DNA of 34,737 nucleotides, taken from assembly GCA_025934895.1 (NCBI GenBank), contig JAICWH010000026.1, positions 1-34,737 of the forward strand, written 5' to 3'. Shown in pieces: positions 8,313 through 15,891 of the stretch (positions are counted from its first letter, which is position 1; each line of letters begins with the position of its first letter). The notes under the pieces are model-generated. The model was not told the DNA's origin. It did not search any database and was given only the letters and a program-made list of their open reading frames with translations. Position numbers and translations under genes: made by a program. Source of the stretch: Nocardioidaceae bacterium. Lineage in GTDB: Bacteria > Actinomycetota > Actinomycetes > Propionibacteriales > Nocardioidaceae.

Positions 8313-9518
8313 GTGAGCAGCGGCGCGAAGGCGGATCCGGACCGGGAGGCCATCGGTCGGCGGCTCCAGGCCTCGGTCGGGTCGCTGGCCACCTCGACCC
8401 TCACCCGCATGGAGCGGGAGATGCCCTGGTTCCGTGGCCTCTCGGCCCAGGACCGGTCCTGGATCGGGCTGATCGTGCAGGCCGGCATCAAGGCCTTCGT
8501 CTCCTGGTACGAGGAGTCCGCACACTCCTCCTCACCGGTCACCGCCGAGGTCTTCGGCGTGGCCCCGCAGGCCCTCGCCGGTGTTGTGAGCCTCCACCAA
8601 ACGGTCGAGATGGTGCGGCTGACCATCGAGGTGGTCGAGGAGAACGTCGTCGAGGCTGTCGGCAAGGCGGACGCGCCGTCGGTGCGCGACGCGATCGTCC
8701 GCTACGCACGCGAGGTCGCGTTCGCCACCGCCGAGGTCTACGCCCGTGCTGCGGAGATGCGGGGCGCATGGGACGCCCGCCTCGAGGCGCTGGTAGTGGA
8801 CAACGTGTTGCGCGCGGAGGCCGACGAGACGGTGCGCTCCCGCGCCAGCGCGCTGGGCTGGGAGTCCACCGGCGACGTCGTGGTCGTCCTGGGCCGGGTG
8901 CGACCCCTGCACGGCTCTGCTCGCGAGTCGATCATCGACGACGTACGACGTTCGGCGCGGCATGCCCGGCTCGACGCACTGTGTGCCGTGCAGGGCGACC
9001 GGATGGTCGTCGTTCTGGGCGGGGTGGACAACCCGGACAAGGCGGGCGCTGCGGTAGCGCAGCACTTCGGTGACGGACCGGTCGTCATCGGTCCAGTGGT
9101 ACCCGACCTCGTGCACGCCAGCATCTCGGCCCGGGCCGCCACCGCCGGGTTGCGGGCCGCGCCCGGATGGCCGGAGGCGCCGCGGCCGGTGACGAGTGAC
9201 GACCTGCTCCCCGAGCGCGCGCTGTCCGGTGACGGGCACGCGCGAAGACAGCTGGTGCAGGAGGTGTTCGTGCCGCTGTCCCAGGCAGGGGCCGCGACGC
9301 TGGACACCGTCTCGGCCTTCTTCGAGCACGGCGGCTCGATCGAAGGTACGGCGCGGGCGATGTTCGTGCACGCGAACACGGTGCGCTACCGGCTGCGCAG
9401 AGCTGCCGAGATCACCGGTCTCTCACCGAGCGACCCCCGGCATGCCTACGTCTACCGGATCGCGCTCACCCTGGGCCGGCTCGCCGCCCCAGACTCCGCG
9501 GCACACCCCCACGCCTGA
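8313..9518 (+). CDS. fasR: PucR-family transcriptional regulator, FasR-like activator of fatty acid synthesis
   Basis: A 401-residue regulator. The N-terminal ~150 residues are helical and resemble the RsbT-co-antagonist-like sensor part of PucR proteins. The middle section resembles the GGDEF-like/CdaR region, and the C-terminus carries the PucR helix-turn-helix: 'GSIEGTARAMFVHANTVRYRLRRAAEITGLSPSDPRHAYVYRIAL' (about 341-385, HANTVRYRLRR being the recognition part). In Streptomyces coelicolor a PucR-type protein, FasR, encoded directly upstream of fabD, activates the fabD-fabH-acpP-fabF operon. The same position here supports that assignment. It ends only 91 nt before fabD, and that gap contains a perfect 17-bp inverted repeat. 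The gene symbol is inferred from synteny and family, not from a search. Confidence 0.88.
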   Translation: MSSGAKADPDREAIGRRLQASVGSLATSTLTRMEREMPWFRGLSAQDRSWIGLIVQAGIKAFVSWYEESAHSSSPVTAEVFGVAPQALAGVVSLHQTVEMVRLTIEVVEENVVEAVGKADAPSVRDAIVRYAREVAFATAEVYARAAEMRGAWDARLEALVVDNVLRAEADETVRSRASALGWESTGDVVVVLGRVRPLHGSARESIIDDVRRSARHARLDALCAVQGDRMVVVLGGVDNPDKAGAAVAQHFGDGPVVIGPVVPDLVHASISARAATAGLRAAPGWPEAPRPVTSDDLLPERALSGDGHARRQLVQEVFVPLSQAGAATLDTVSAFFEHGGSIEGTARAMFVHANTVRYRLRRAAEITGLSPSDPRHAYVYRIALTLGRLAAPDSAAHPHA

Positions 9519-9519
9519 G

Positions 9520-9541
9520 TATGCTTGTAGGATTCCTACAA
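9520..9541 (+). promoter_or_regulatory. Inverted repeat TTGTAGGA-T-TCCTACAA overlapping a -10-like box, likely fab operon operator
   Basis: A perfect 8+1+8 inverted repeat (9525-9541) sits between the fasR-like stop (9516-9518) and fabD, in one of the few AT-richer stretches nearby. TATGCT (9520-9525), a good TANNNT box, abuts its left arm. A -35 is poor, as expected for an activator-dependent promoter. The most likely ligand is the FasR-like protein encoded next door (inference). Confidence 0.62.
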
Positions 9542-9609
9542 ACTTTCCCGGTCAATCTTCGTGCGCGTCCGAGGCGCGGCCCGGGGGTGGTCCGCGCGAG
9601 AGTGGAGGG

Positions 9610-10797
9610 GTGCTCGTCATCGTCGCTCCCGGGCAGGGAGCCCAGACCCCCGGTTTCCTGACGCCCTGGCTGGAGAACCCGGCCTTCGCCGACCGGCTGA
9701 CCTGGCTGTCCGCGGTCAGCGGGCTGGACCTGGTGCACTTCGGCTCGGAGGCCGACGCGGAGACGATCCGCGACACTGCGGTGGCTCAGCCGTTGCTGGT
9801 CGCGGCGGGCCTGCTGGCAGCGCTCGAGCTGTTCCCACACCCGGCCGACGGCTTCGATCGGATCGGCGCCGTCGCCGGACACAGCGTGGGAGAGCTCACG
9901 GCCGCCGCGGGTGCCAGAGCGATCAGCGGTGAGCAGGCGATGGTGCTGGTCCGGGAACGCGGTCGGGCCATGGCCGCGGCGGCCGCCGTCACCCCCACGA
10001 GCATGACCGCGGTGCTGGGCGGGGACCGCGAGGAGGTGCTCGCCAAGCTCGCTCAGCACGGGCTGACCGCGGCCAACGACAACGGACCCGGACAGATCGT
10101 CGCCGCCGGGACGGTGCAGCAGCTCACGGATCTCGCCGAGGACCCGCCTGCCAAGGCGCGCCTGATGCCGCTGTCGGTCGCGGGAGCGTTCCACACCGAG
10201 CACATGGCGCCTGCGGTCGACGTACTCAGCCGGCTGGCGCGCTCGGTGTCCACCCACGACGCGCGCATCCCGATCATCTCCAACCGGGACGGGCAGGTCG
10301 TCCACGACGGCGTCGACGTGCTCAGGCGGATCGTCTCCCAGGTCCGCACGCCAGTGCGGTGGGACCTGTGCATGGAGACCATGCTGGACCTAGGTGTGAC
10401 GGGGCTGCTCGAGATGCCCCCCGCCGGCACCCTCACCGGCATCGCGAGGCGGGCGATGAAGGGTGTCGAGACCTACGCGTTGAAGACACCGGACCAGCTC
10501 GACGACGCCCGCGCGTTCATCGACAAGCACGGCGTCGCGTCGCAGATCGACACCAACCCGACCTGGCGGATGCTGGTCGCTCCGTCCAAGGGCACCTTCC
10601 ACCAGACCGCAGACCTCCGCGAGGGCCACATGATCGCCCCCAACGACCGGATCGGCGCCGTGCACGGACGCCAGGAGGAGGCTGCGGTGACCGCGCCCTA
10701 CGGCGGCACGATCGTCGAGTGGCTCGTCGAGGACGGCGACCTCGTCTCACCGGGGCAGCCGTTGATCCGGCTGCATCCCGAGGGAGTGCCCTCATGA
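9610..10797 (+). CDS. fabD: Malonyl-CoA:ACP transacylase with a C-terminal BCCP-like domain lacking the biotinyl lysine
   Basis: A 395-residue protein. Residues 1-~290 are a complete FabD, which transfers malonyl from CoA to AcpP: GQGAQ (8-12), nucleophile S92 in GHSVGE, R117 region for the malonyl carboxylate, and H195 in GAFH. Typical FabD proteins end near 300-320 residues. Here about 85 more residues follow a short linker (291-320). Residues 321-390 read like a barrel-sandwich biotinyl domain: 'VAPSKGTF' matches the BCCP start, and 'IGAVHGRQEEAAVTAPYGGTIVEWL…EDGDLVSPGQPLIRL' matches its second half. The AMKM-type loop is replaced by HGRQEE, so Q355 occupies the lysine position. It cannot be biotinylated or lipoylated there. 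Start GTG 9610 gives the standard VLVIVAPGQGAQ N-terminus. The gene ends in ATGA shared with fabH. Confidence 0.95.
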   Translation: MLVIVAPGQGAQTPGFLTPWLENPAFADRLTWLSAVSGLDLVHFGSEADAETIRDTAVAQPLLVAAGLLAALELFPHPADGFDRIGAVAGHSVGELTAAAGARAISGEQAMVLVRERGRAMAAAAAVTPTSMTAVLGGDREEVLAKLAQHGLTAANDNGPGQIVAAGTVQQLTDLAEDPPAKARLMPLSVAGAFHTEHMAPAVDVLSRLARSVSTHDARIPIISNRDGQVVHDGVDVLRRIVSQVRTPVRWDLCMETMLDLGVTGLLEMPPAGTLTGIARRAMKGVETYALKTPDQLDDARAFIDKHGVASQIDTNPTWRMLVAPSKGTFHQTADLREGHMIAPNDRIGAVHGRQEEAAVTAPYGGTIVEWLVEDGDLVSPGQPLIRLHPEGVPS

Positions 10798-11792
10798 CCA
10801 CCCTGAACAGCTCCGGAGGCGCGAGCGAGGCCAGGATCCTCGGCATCGGCACCTACCGCCCGACCCGCGTGGTGCCCAACGACGAGCTCGTGGAGGCCAT
10901 CGACTCGAGCGACGAGTGGATCCAGCAGCGGTCCGGGATCAAGGAGCGGCGCTTCGCCGGGCCGGACGAGACGGTCCAGTCGATGTCCGTGGCGGCGGGA
11001 CGGCAGGCGCTCGAGCGCTCCAGCATCGAGGCTGCGCAGATCGACTGCGTCGTGGTCGCGACGATCTCGCACATGATGCAGACCCCGGCGATCGCCACCG
11101 CCATCGCCCATGACCTCGGCAGCGACGCCCCGGCGTTCGACATCTCTGCCGCCTGCGCCGGCTTCTGTCACGGCCTGGCGCTGGCCTCGGACATGGTGCG
11201 TGGCGGCAGCGCCAAGCACGTGCTCGTCGTCGGCGTCGAGAAGCTGACCGACATCACCAGCCTCACCGACCGTGGGACTGCCTTCATCTTCGCCGACGGC
11301 GCCGGCGCAGCCGTGGTCGGACCCTCGGAGGACGTCGGCATCGGGCCCGTCGTCTGGGGCTCCGACGGCGAGCAGTACGACCTGATCCGGATGAACGAGG
11401 ACTGGCGTGACGTGCTCGCGCAGCAGACCCCGGAGATGCCCCATCTGGTCATGCAGGGCAGCGCCGTCTTCCGCTGGGCTTCTTTCGCGATGGCCAAGAT
11501 CGGGCAGCAGACGCTCGACAAGACCGGTATCACCGTCGACGACCTCGACGTCTTCGTGCCGCACCAGGCCAACATGCGGATCATCGATGCGATGGCGCGC
11601 ACCATGAAGATCCCGGCCCACGTCAAGATCGCCCGTGACATCGCCCAGCAGGGCAACACCTCCGCGGCATCCGTCCCGCTGGCCCTCGGCCGGATGATCG
11701 ACGACGGAGAGGCCAGGACCGGTGACGTCGCGCTGCTGATCGCCTTCGGCGCCGGCCTGTCCTACGCGGCCCAGGTCGTCAAGGTTCCCTAG
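10794..11792 (+). CDS. fabH: 3-oxoacyl-ACP synthase III (KAS III)
   Basis: A 332-residue condensing enzyme that starts fatty acid synthesis by joining an acyl-CoA primer to malonyl-ACP. The catalytic triad is complete: C121 in ISAACAGF, H257 in VPHQAN and N288 in GNTSAAS. The C-terminal 'LLIAFGAGLSYAAQVV' is typical. The ATG at 10794 overlaps the fabD stop (ATGA), so the two are translationally coupled. In actinobacteria that make branched fatty acids, FabH usually accepts branched primers such as isobutyryl-CoA; the sequence alone does not settle this. It is followed after 79 bp by acpP, which has its own strong ribosome-binding site. Confidence 0.97.
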   Translation: MTTLNSSGGASEARILGIGTYRPTRVVPNDELVEAIDSSDEWIQQRSGIKERRFAGPDETVQSMSVAAGRQALERSSIEAAQIDCVVVATISHMMQTPAIATAIAHDLGSDAPAFDISAACAGFCHGLALASDMVRGGSAKHVLVVGVEKLTDITSLTDRGTAFIFADGAGAAVVGPSEDVGIGPVVWGSDGEQYDLIRMNEDWRDVLAQQTPEMPHLVMQGSAVFRWASFAMAKIGQQTLDKTGITVDDLDVFVPHQANMRIIDAMARTMKIPAHVKIARDIAQQGNTSAASVPLALGRMIDDGEARTGDVALLIAFGAGLSYAAQVVKVP

Positions 11793-11871
11793 CCCTCCCC
11801 CAGTTCCCCGCGCACGTCATGCCCGGGTTTGCAGGACCGTCCCGTACGCAACCACGAAGGAGCTCCCCACC

Positions 11872-12120
11872 ATGGCAACCACCGAGGAAATCCGCGCAGA
11901 CCTCGCCGAGATCGTCAACGAGGTGGCCGGCATTCCCGCCGACGACGTCCAGCAGGACAAGTCGTTCGTCGAGGACCTCGACGTCGACTCGCTCTCCATG
12001 GTCGAGGTCGTCGTGGCCGCCGAGGAGAAGTTCGACGTCAAGATCCCCGACGACGAGGTCAAGAACCTCAAGACGGTCGGGGACGCCGTCGCGTTCATCG
12101 AGCGCGCCCAGAACGGGTGA
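11872..12120 (+). CDS. acpP: Acyl carrier protein
   Basis: An 82-residue acidic carrier protein. The 4'-phosphopantetheine attachment serine is S40 in DLDVDSLSMVE, and the helix II/III residues (VEVVVAAEEKFDVKIPDDEV) are typical, including the acidic patch used to dock FabD, FabH and FabF. AAGGAG lies 9 nt upstream of the ATG, a strong site fitting the high expression normally needed for ACP. The final codons CAG AAC GGG TGA are the first unit of a tandem repeat that continues for 80 bp beyond the gene. Confidence 0.97.
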   Translation: MATTEEIRADLAEIVNEVAGIPADDVQQDKSFVEDLDVDSLSMVEVVVAAEEKFDVKIPDDEVKNLKTVGDAVAFIERAQNG

Positions 12121-12195
12121 CCAAGAACGGTTGACCAGAACGGCTGACCAGAACGGTTGTCCAGAACGGGCTGACCAGAACGGTTGACCAGACCC
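12108..12195 (+). repeat. Tandem repeat, 13/14-bp unit TGACCAGAACGGT, starting in the acpP 3' end
   Basis: The core CCAGAACGG recurs at 12108, 12121 (with one inserted A), 12135, 12148, 12161, 12175 and a decayed copy at 12188. Spacings are 13, 14, 13, 13, 14, 13, so every copy has a partner exactly 40 bp away, suggesting a later 40-bp duplication. The first unit encodes the last residues and stop of AcpP. Most later units carry TGA, so readthrough is stopped in any frame. Confidence 0.85.
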
Positions 12196-12247
12196 ACCGA
12201 CCTGCTCCGGCATCGGGTGGCCGAGCGTGATCCTGGGTCACGTCTCG

Positions 12248-12263
12248 CCTCCGATGTCGGAGG
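12248..12263. other. Inverted repeat CCTCCGA-TG-TCGGAGG between acpP and fabF
   Basis: A perfect 7-bp inverted repeat 54-69 bp upstream of fabF, after the tandem repeat. It could be a hairpin that sets the acpP:fabF transcript ratio, or an operator for a secondary promoter. Chance occurrence is possible in GC-rich DNA. Confidence 0.35.
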
Positions 12264-12316
12264 GGTCTGCACAGATCCACACTCGCAAGCCCGCGCAACC
12301 CACGAGGTGAACTAAC

Positions 12317-13558
12317 ATGAGCGCCACTCGCGTCGTCGTGACCGGACTCGGCACGACATCCCCCGTCGGTGGTGACGTGCCCACGACCTGGGCCGCCCTG
12401 CTGGCAGGCAAGTCAGGTGTCCGACCCCTGACCGAGGAATGGGCCGAGCAGCTGCCGGTCAAGATCGCCGCGCGCGTCGCGGTGGAGCCCACCGAGGTCC
12501 TCGAGCGCGTCAAGGCCCGCCGGCTGGACCGCACCGCGCAGTTCGCGCTGGTCGCCGGCATGGAGGCGTGGGCCGACAGCGGGCTCGACCAGGGCGGCGT
12601 GGAGCCCGAGCGGCTCGGTGTCGCGATGGCCACCGGGATCGGCGGCGTGCAGACGCTGCTCGACCAGTACGACAACCTCATCCACAAGGGCCCCCGCCGC
12701 GTCTCGCCGCTGTCGGTGCCGATGCTGATGCCGAACGCGCCCGCTGCCAACCTCAGCCTGTACGTCGGGGCGCGGGCCGCCGTGAACACCCCGGTGTCCG
12801 CGTGCGCGTCGGGCAACGAGGGGATCGCCCTGGCCATCGACCAGATCCGGCTCGGCCGCGCCGACGTGGTGCTCGCCGGCGGCACCGAGGCCGCGATCCA
12901 CCCGCTGCCGATGGCGGCCTTCGCCCAGATGATGGCGCTGTCGAAGAACGAGGGCGACCCCACGACCGTGTCCCGACCCTGGGACGTCGCCCGCGACGGC
13001 TTCGTGCTCGGCGAGGGCGCGAGCGTCCTGGTGCTCGAGTCCGAGGAGCACGCGAAGGCACGCGGCGCGAAGATCTACGCCGAGGTGCTGGGGGCCGGCA
13101 TCACCGCCGACGCTCACGACATCGCCCAGCCCGACCCGTCCGGGCAGGGCGGCTCCCGGGCGATGACGCTCGCGATGCGCGAGTCGGGTCTGGAGCCGGC
13201 CGACATCGTGCACATCAACGCCCACGCCACCTCGACGCCGCTCGGCGACATCGCCGAGGGCCTGATGATTCACGCCGTGCTCGGCTCCGCCGCGGACCGC
13301 GTGGTGGTCACCAGCACCAAGTCGATGACCGGCCACCTGCTCGGTGGAGCGGGAGCGCTGGAGTCGATCGCCACCATCCTGGCTCTGCACGACCGGGTGG
13401 TGCCACCGACGATCAACCTCGACGACCGGGACCCCGAGGTCGACCTGGACATCGCCACGAAGCCGCGGGACCTGCCGGCCGGCGACATCGCGGCGATGAA
13501 CAACTCCTTCGGGTTCGGGGGGGCCAACGTGGCCGTGGCCTTCGGATCCTACGCGTGA
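12317..13558 (+). CDS. fabF: 3-oxoacyl-ACP synthase II (KAS II)
   Basis: A 413-residue elongation condensing enzyme of type II fatty acid synthesis, working on acyl-ACP plus malonyl-ACP in the cytoplasm. The Cys-His-His triad is C163 in VSACASG, H303 in INAHATSTPLGD and H340 in KSMTGHLLGGAG. The C-terminal NNSFGFGGANV is conserved. GAGGTGA about 6 nt before the ATG is a good ribosome-binding site. The 196-bp gap from acpP is unusually long for this operon and is filled with repeats. Its stop overlaps the GTG start of accD (GTGA at 13555-13558). Confidence 0.97.
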   Translation: MSATRVVVTGLGTTSPVGGDVPTTWAALLAGKSGVRPLTEEWAEQLPVKIAARVAVEPTEVLERVKARRLDRTAQFALVAGMEAWADSGLDQGGVEPERLGVAMATGIGGVQTLLDQYDNLIHKGPRRVSPLSVPMLMPNAPAANLSLYVGARAAVNTPVSACASGNEGIALAIDQIRLGRADVVLAGGTEAAIHPLPMAAFAQMMALSKNEGDPTTVSRPWDVARDGFVLGEGASVLVLESEEHAKARGAKIYAEVLGAGITADAHDIAQPDPSGQGGSRAMTLAMRESGLEPADIVHINAHATSTPLGDIAEGLMIHAVLGSAADRVVVTSTKSMTGHLLGGAGALESIATILALHDRVVPPTINLDDRDPEVDLDIATKPRDLPAGDIAAMNNSFGFGGANVAVAFGSYA

Positions 13559-15000
13559 CGACGGCGCCCGCTCGGGAGACGCCCGCTCCTGCGGCCAGAC
13601 CGGCGAGGCTGCCGCGTGACCAGGATCCCCGCAACCCGAACACCCGGCTGGCCTCCTTCTTCGACGAAGGCACGTGCCAGCTCATCACCGCCGACGACGA
13701 CAGCGGCATGCTGGCCGCCGTCGGCCGGGTGAACGGCACGCACGTGGTGGCCTTCTGCTCCGACGCAACCGTGATGGGTGGCGCGATGGGCGAGGTCGGC
13801 TGCAAGGTGGTGGTGCACGCCTACGAGCGGGCGATGGCCGACCAGGCCCCCATCGTCGGGCTGTGGCACTCCGGCGGGGCCCGGCTGGCCGAGGGTGTGC
13901 TGTCCCTGCACGCGGTCGGGGCGATCTTCCACGCGATGACCCAGGCCTCGGGCAAGGTCCCGCAGATCTCGGTCGTCCTGGGTCCGGCGGCGGGTGGCGC
14001 GGCCTACGGTCCCGCACTCACCGACCTGGTGATCCTCGGCCCCGAGGGCCGGATCTTCGTGACCGGTCCTGACGTGGTGCGCTCGGTCACCGGTGAGGAC
14101 GTGGACATGCTGCGCCTCGGCGGACCCGAGCCGCACGGTCGACGCTCCGGTGTCGTGCACATCCTCACCGACAGCGAGCCGGAGGCGATCGAGCGGGCCC
14201 GTGGGCTGGCCACCCTGCTCGGAGCCCAGGGCCGGCTCGACGTCGACGCTGTCGAGGACGTCGACCTCGCTGCGATGCTCCCGGAGTCGAAGAAGCGGGC
14301 CTACGACGTACATCCTCTCGTGGAGGCGATCCTGGACCAGGGCACCACCCAGGAGGTGCACGCCAAGTGGGCACCGAACATCGTCACCGCTCTAGGGCGC
14401 TTCGGCGGCCGCACCATCGGCGTGATCGCCAACAACCCGCTGCGCCTCGGCGGCTGCCTGGACTCGCTGTCCGCGGAGAAGGCCTCCCGCTTCGTGCGGA
14501 TGTGTGACGCGTTCGGCGTGCCGCTGGTGGTGCTGGTCGACGTGCCCGGCTACCTGCCCGGCGTCGGTCAGGAGTGGGACGGAGTCGTACGACGCGGAGC
14601 GAAGCTGCTGCACGCCTTCGGGGAGGCGGTCGTCCCGCGGGTCACCCTGGTGACGCGCAAGACCTACGGCGGCGCCTACATCGCCATGAACTCCCGCTCC
14701 CTCGGGGCCACCAAGGTGTTCGCCTGGCCCGGCGCCGAGGTGGCCGTGATGGGGGCGGTGGCAGCGATCCGGATCCTGCACCGCCGCAAGCTGCTCGAGG
14801 TCGCGCCGGAGATCCGGCCGCAGGTCGAGGCCGAGCTGGCGGCAGAGCACGAGCGCATCGCCGGCGGCGTCGACAAGGCCGTCGAGATCGGCGTCGTGGA
14901 CGAGGTGGTCGAGCCGTCAGGGACCCGCAAGGCCCTGGCCCGGGCGATCTCCGAGGCTGGCATCGTCCAGCGCGGGGCGCACGGCAACATCCCGCTCTAG
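13555..15000 (+). CDS. accD: Acyl-CoA carboxylase carboxyltransferase (beta) subunit, AccD6-like
   Basis: A 481-residue carboxyltransferase that moves CO2 from biotinylated carrier protein to acetyl-CoA (or propionyl-CoA), making malonyl-CoA for FabD. The two crotonase-like halves are evident: SGGARLAEG and GPAAGGAAYGPALTD in the N-terminal half, NNPLRLGGCLDSLSAEKASRF, DVPGYLPG and RKTYGGAYIAMNSRSLGATKVFAWP in the C-terminal half, ending in the typical HGNIPL. In Mycobacterium tuberculosis accD6 closes the fabD-acpM-kasA-kasB cluster and the protein looks very alike. The start is GTG 13555, overlapping the fabF stop; the open frame extends far upstream only as a shadow of fabF. The biotin carboxylase/BCCP alpha subunit is not in the window. 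Confidence 0.95.
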   Translation: MTTAPARETPAPAARPARLPRDQDPRNPNTRLASFFDEGTCQLITADDDSGMLAAVGRVNGTHVVAFCSDATVMGGAMGEVGCKVVVHAYERAMADQAPIVGLWHSGGARLAEGVLSLHAVGAIFHAMTQASGKVPQISVVLGPAAGGAAYGPALTDLVILGPEGRIFVTGPDVVRSVTGEDVDMLRLGGPEPHGRRSGVVHILTDSEPEAIERARGLATLLGAQGRLDVDAVEDVDLAAMLPESKKRAYDVHPLVEAILDQGTTQEVHAKWAPNIVTALGRFGGRTIGVIANNPLRLGGCLDSLSAEKASRFVRMCDAFGVPLVVLVDVPGYLPGVGQEWDGVVRRGAKLLHAFGEAVVPRVTLVTRKTYGGAYIAMNSRSLGATKVFAWPGAEVAVMGAVAAIRILHRRKLLEVAPEIRPQVEAELAAEHERIAGGVDKAVEIGVVDEVVEPSGTRKALARAISEAGIVQRGAHGNIPL

Positions 15001-15035
15001 CGTCCGGTGGTGCGGCCCGGGCCGGGGTCCGAGGC

Positions 15036-15566
15036 TCAGACCACCTGGTGCAGCCAGCGCACGGGTGCGCCGTCCCCGGCGTGCCGGAAGGTTTCGAGCT
15101 CGTCGTCCCAGGGCTTGCCGAGCAGCTTGTCGATCTCGATGTGCAGCGTCGTGTCACCGAGCGAGGCCTTCACCACGGCCGCCTTCAGCCGGTCCTCGGG
15201 GACCATGATGTCGCCGTGTACCCCGATGACGGCATGGAAGATGCCGAGAGAGGGCGTGTAGGAGTAGCGGGCGCCTTCGGTGCCGCCGTGACCGGAGGCC
15301 GTGGGCTCCTCAGTGACCTCGAAGCGCAGGTGGTTCCACCCGCGGAGCGCCGAGGCGATCGCGGCCGCGGTGCCGGCCTCCCCGGTCCAGGAGAACTCAG
15401 CGCGGTAGGTGCCCGCCTGGGCCGCCTGCGGGGTCCAGGCCAGGCTGACGGCGCTGCCGAGCACGCCGCCGGCCGCCCACTCGATGTGCGGGCACAGCGC
15501 GGACGGCGCGGAGTGGACGTAGAGCACGCCCCGGGTCTGAGCCCGTGTCGCTGTTCGTGTGGTCAC
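15036..15566 (-). CDS. DUF3145 family protein
   Basis: A 176-residue actinobacterial protein of unknown function. Diagnostic segments are 'RGVLYVHSAPSALCPHIEWA', 'YRAEFSWTGEAGTAAAIASALRGWNHLRFEVTEEP' and the C-terminal 'DKLLGKPWDDELETFRHAGDGAPVRWLHQVV'. The GTG start at 15566 has AGGAGG 6 nt upstream. It is convergent with accD over a 35-bp gap. In Streptomyces a DUF3145 gene also follows the fab cluster (from memory), so a role around lipid synthesis is possible but unproven. Confidence 0.93.
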   Translation of the reverse strand: MTTRTATRAQTRGVLYVHSAPSALCPHIEWAAGGVLGSAVSLAWTPQAAQAGTYRAEFSWTGEAGTAAAIASALRGWNHLRFEVTEEPTASGHGGTEGARYSYTPSLGIFHAVIGVHGDIMVPEDRLKAAVVKASLGDTTLHIEIDKLLGKPWDDELETFRHAGDGAPVRWLHQVV

Positions 15567-15787
15567 CGTGGCCTCCTAGATCCGGCGTCGAGATACGCCT
15601 TCCCCAGCGGTCTCCATGGATCCGGGAGTCTGTGCCCTCACGAGAGCATCTGCAGTTGTCAGCCTAGTGTGACGCACCAACCGGCACATGCACCACTTTT
15701 GCCTCGACTTTCGCACGCGAGCAGGGGTCCCGGCTCCAGCTCGAGACCGGCGTCACCCTCCGAGCGGTCCTGCACCAAGATGGTGGC

Positions 15788-15889
15788 ATGGACCTGGTCA
15801 CGACTCCGTCCCACTCCTCCCCGGACCCGGCCAACGCCGAGTGCCCGGGGGATGCGACCCTGCGGCTGCTTCGCGCCGCCGTCTGCTGA
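15788..15889 (+). CDS. Possible 33-codon upstream ORF before the DUF72 gene
   Basis: An ATG ORF of 33 codons (starting MDLVTTPSHSSPDPAN, ending RLLRAAVC) stops 2 nt before the GTG of the DUF72 gene. That spacing would allow translational coupling or reinitiation. It has no Shine-Dalgarno; CAAGAT lies 6 nt upstream as a poor -10-like box. It could equally be chance. The rest of the 325-bp gap between DUF3145 and DUF72 holds a TAGTGT -10-like box (15665-15670) and nothing else I can support. Confidence 0.25.
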   Translation: MDLVTTPSHSSPDPANAECPGDATLRLLRAAVC

Positions 15890-15891
15890 GC

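Noticed and set aside
9196-9609. An N-terminal extension of the fabD frame into the FasR-like gene
   Set aside because: The extension is a frame shadow of the regulator's C-terminus and crosses the intergenic inverted repeat. FabD homologues start at VLVIVAPGQGAQ.
9610-10797. A functional biotin- or lipoyl-carrying domain on FabD
   Set aside because: No lysine is present at or next to the expected position; the loop is HGRQEE.
12108-12195. CRISPR-like array after acpP
   Set aside because: Units are contiguous 13/14-mers without spacers, and there are no cas genes.
12439-13554. A 372-codon N-terminal extension of the accD frame through fabF
   Set aside because: It is an Arg/Ala/Gly-rich shadow of fabF. 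Real accD begins at GTG 13555 overlapping the fabF stop, as judged by homology to AccD6 N-termini.
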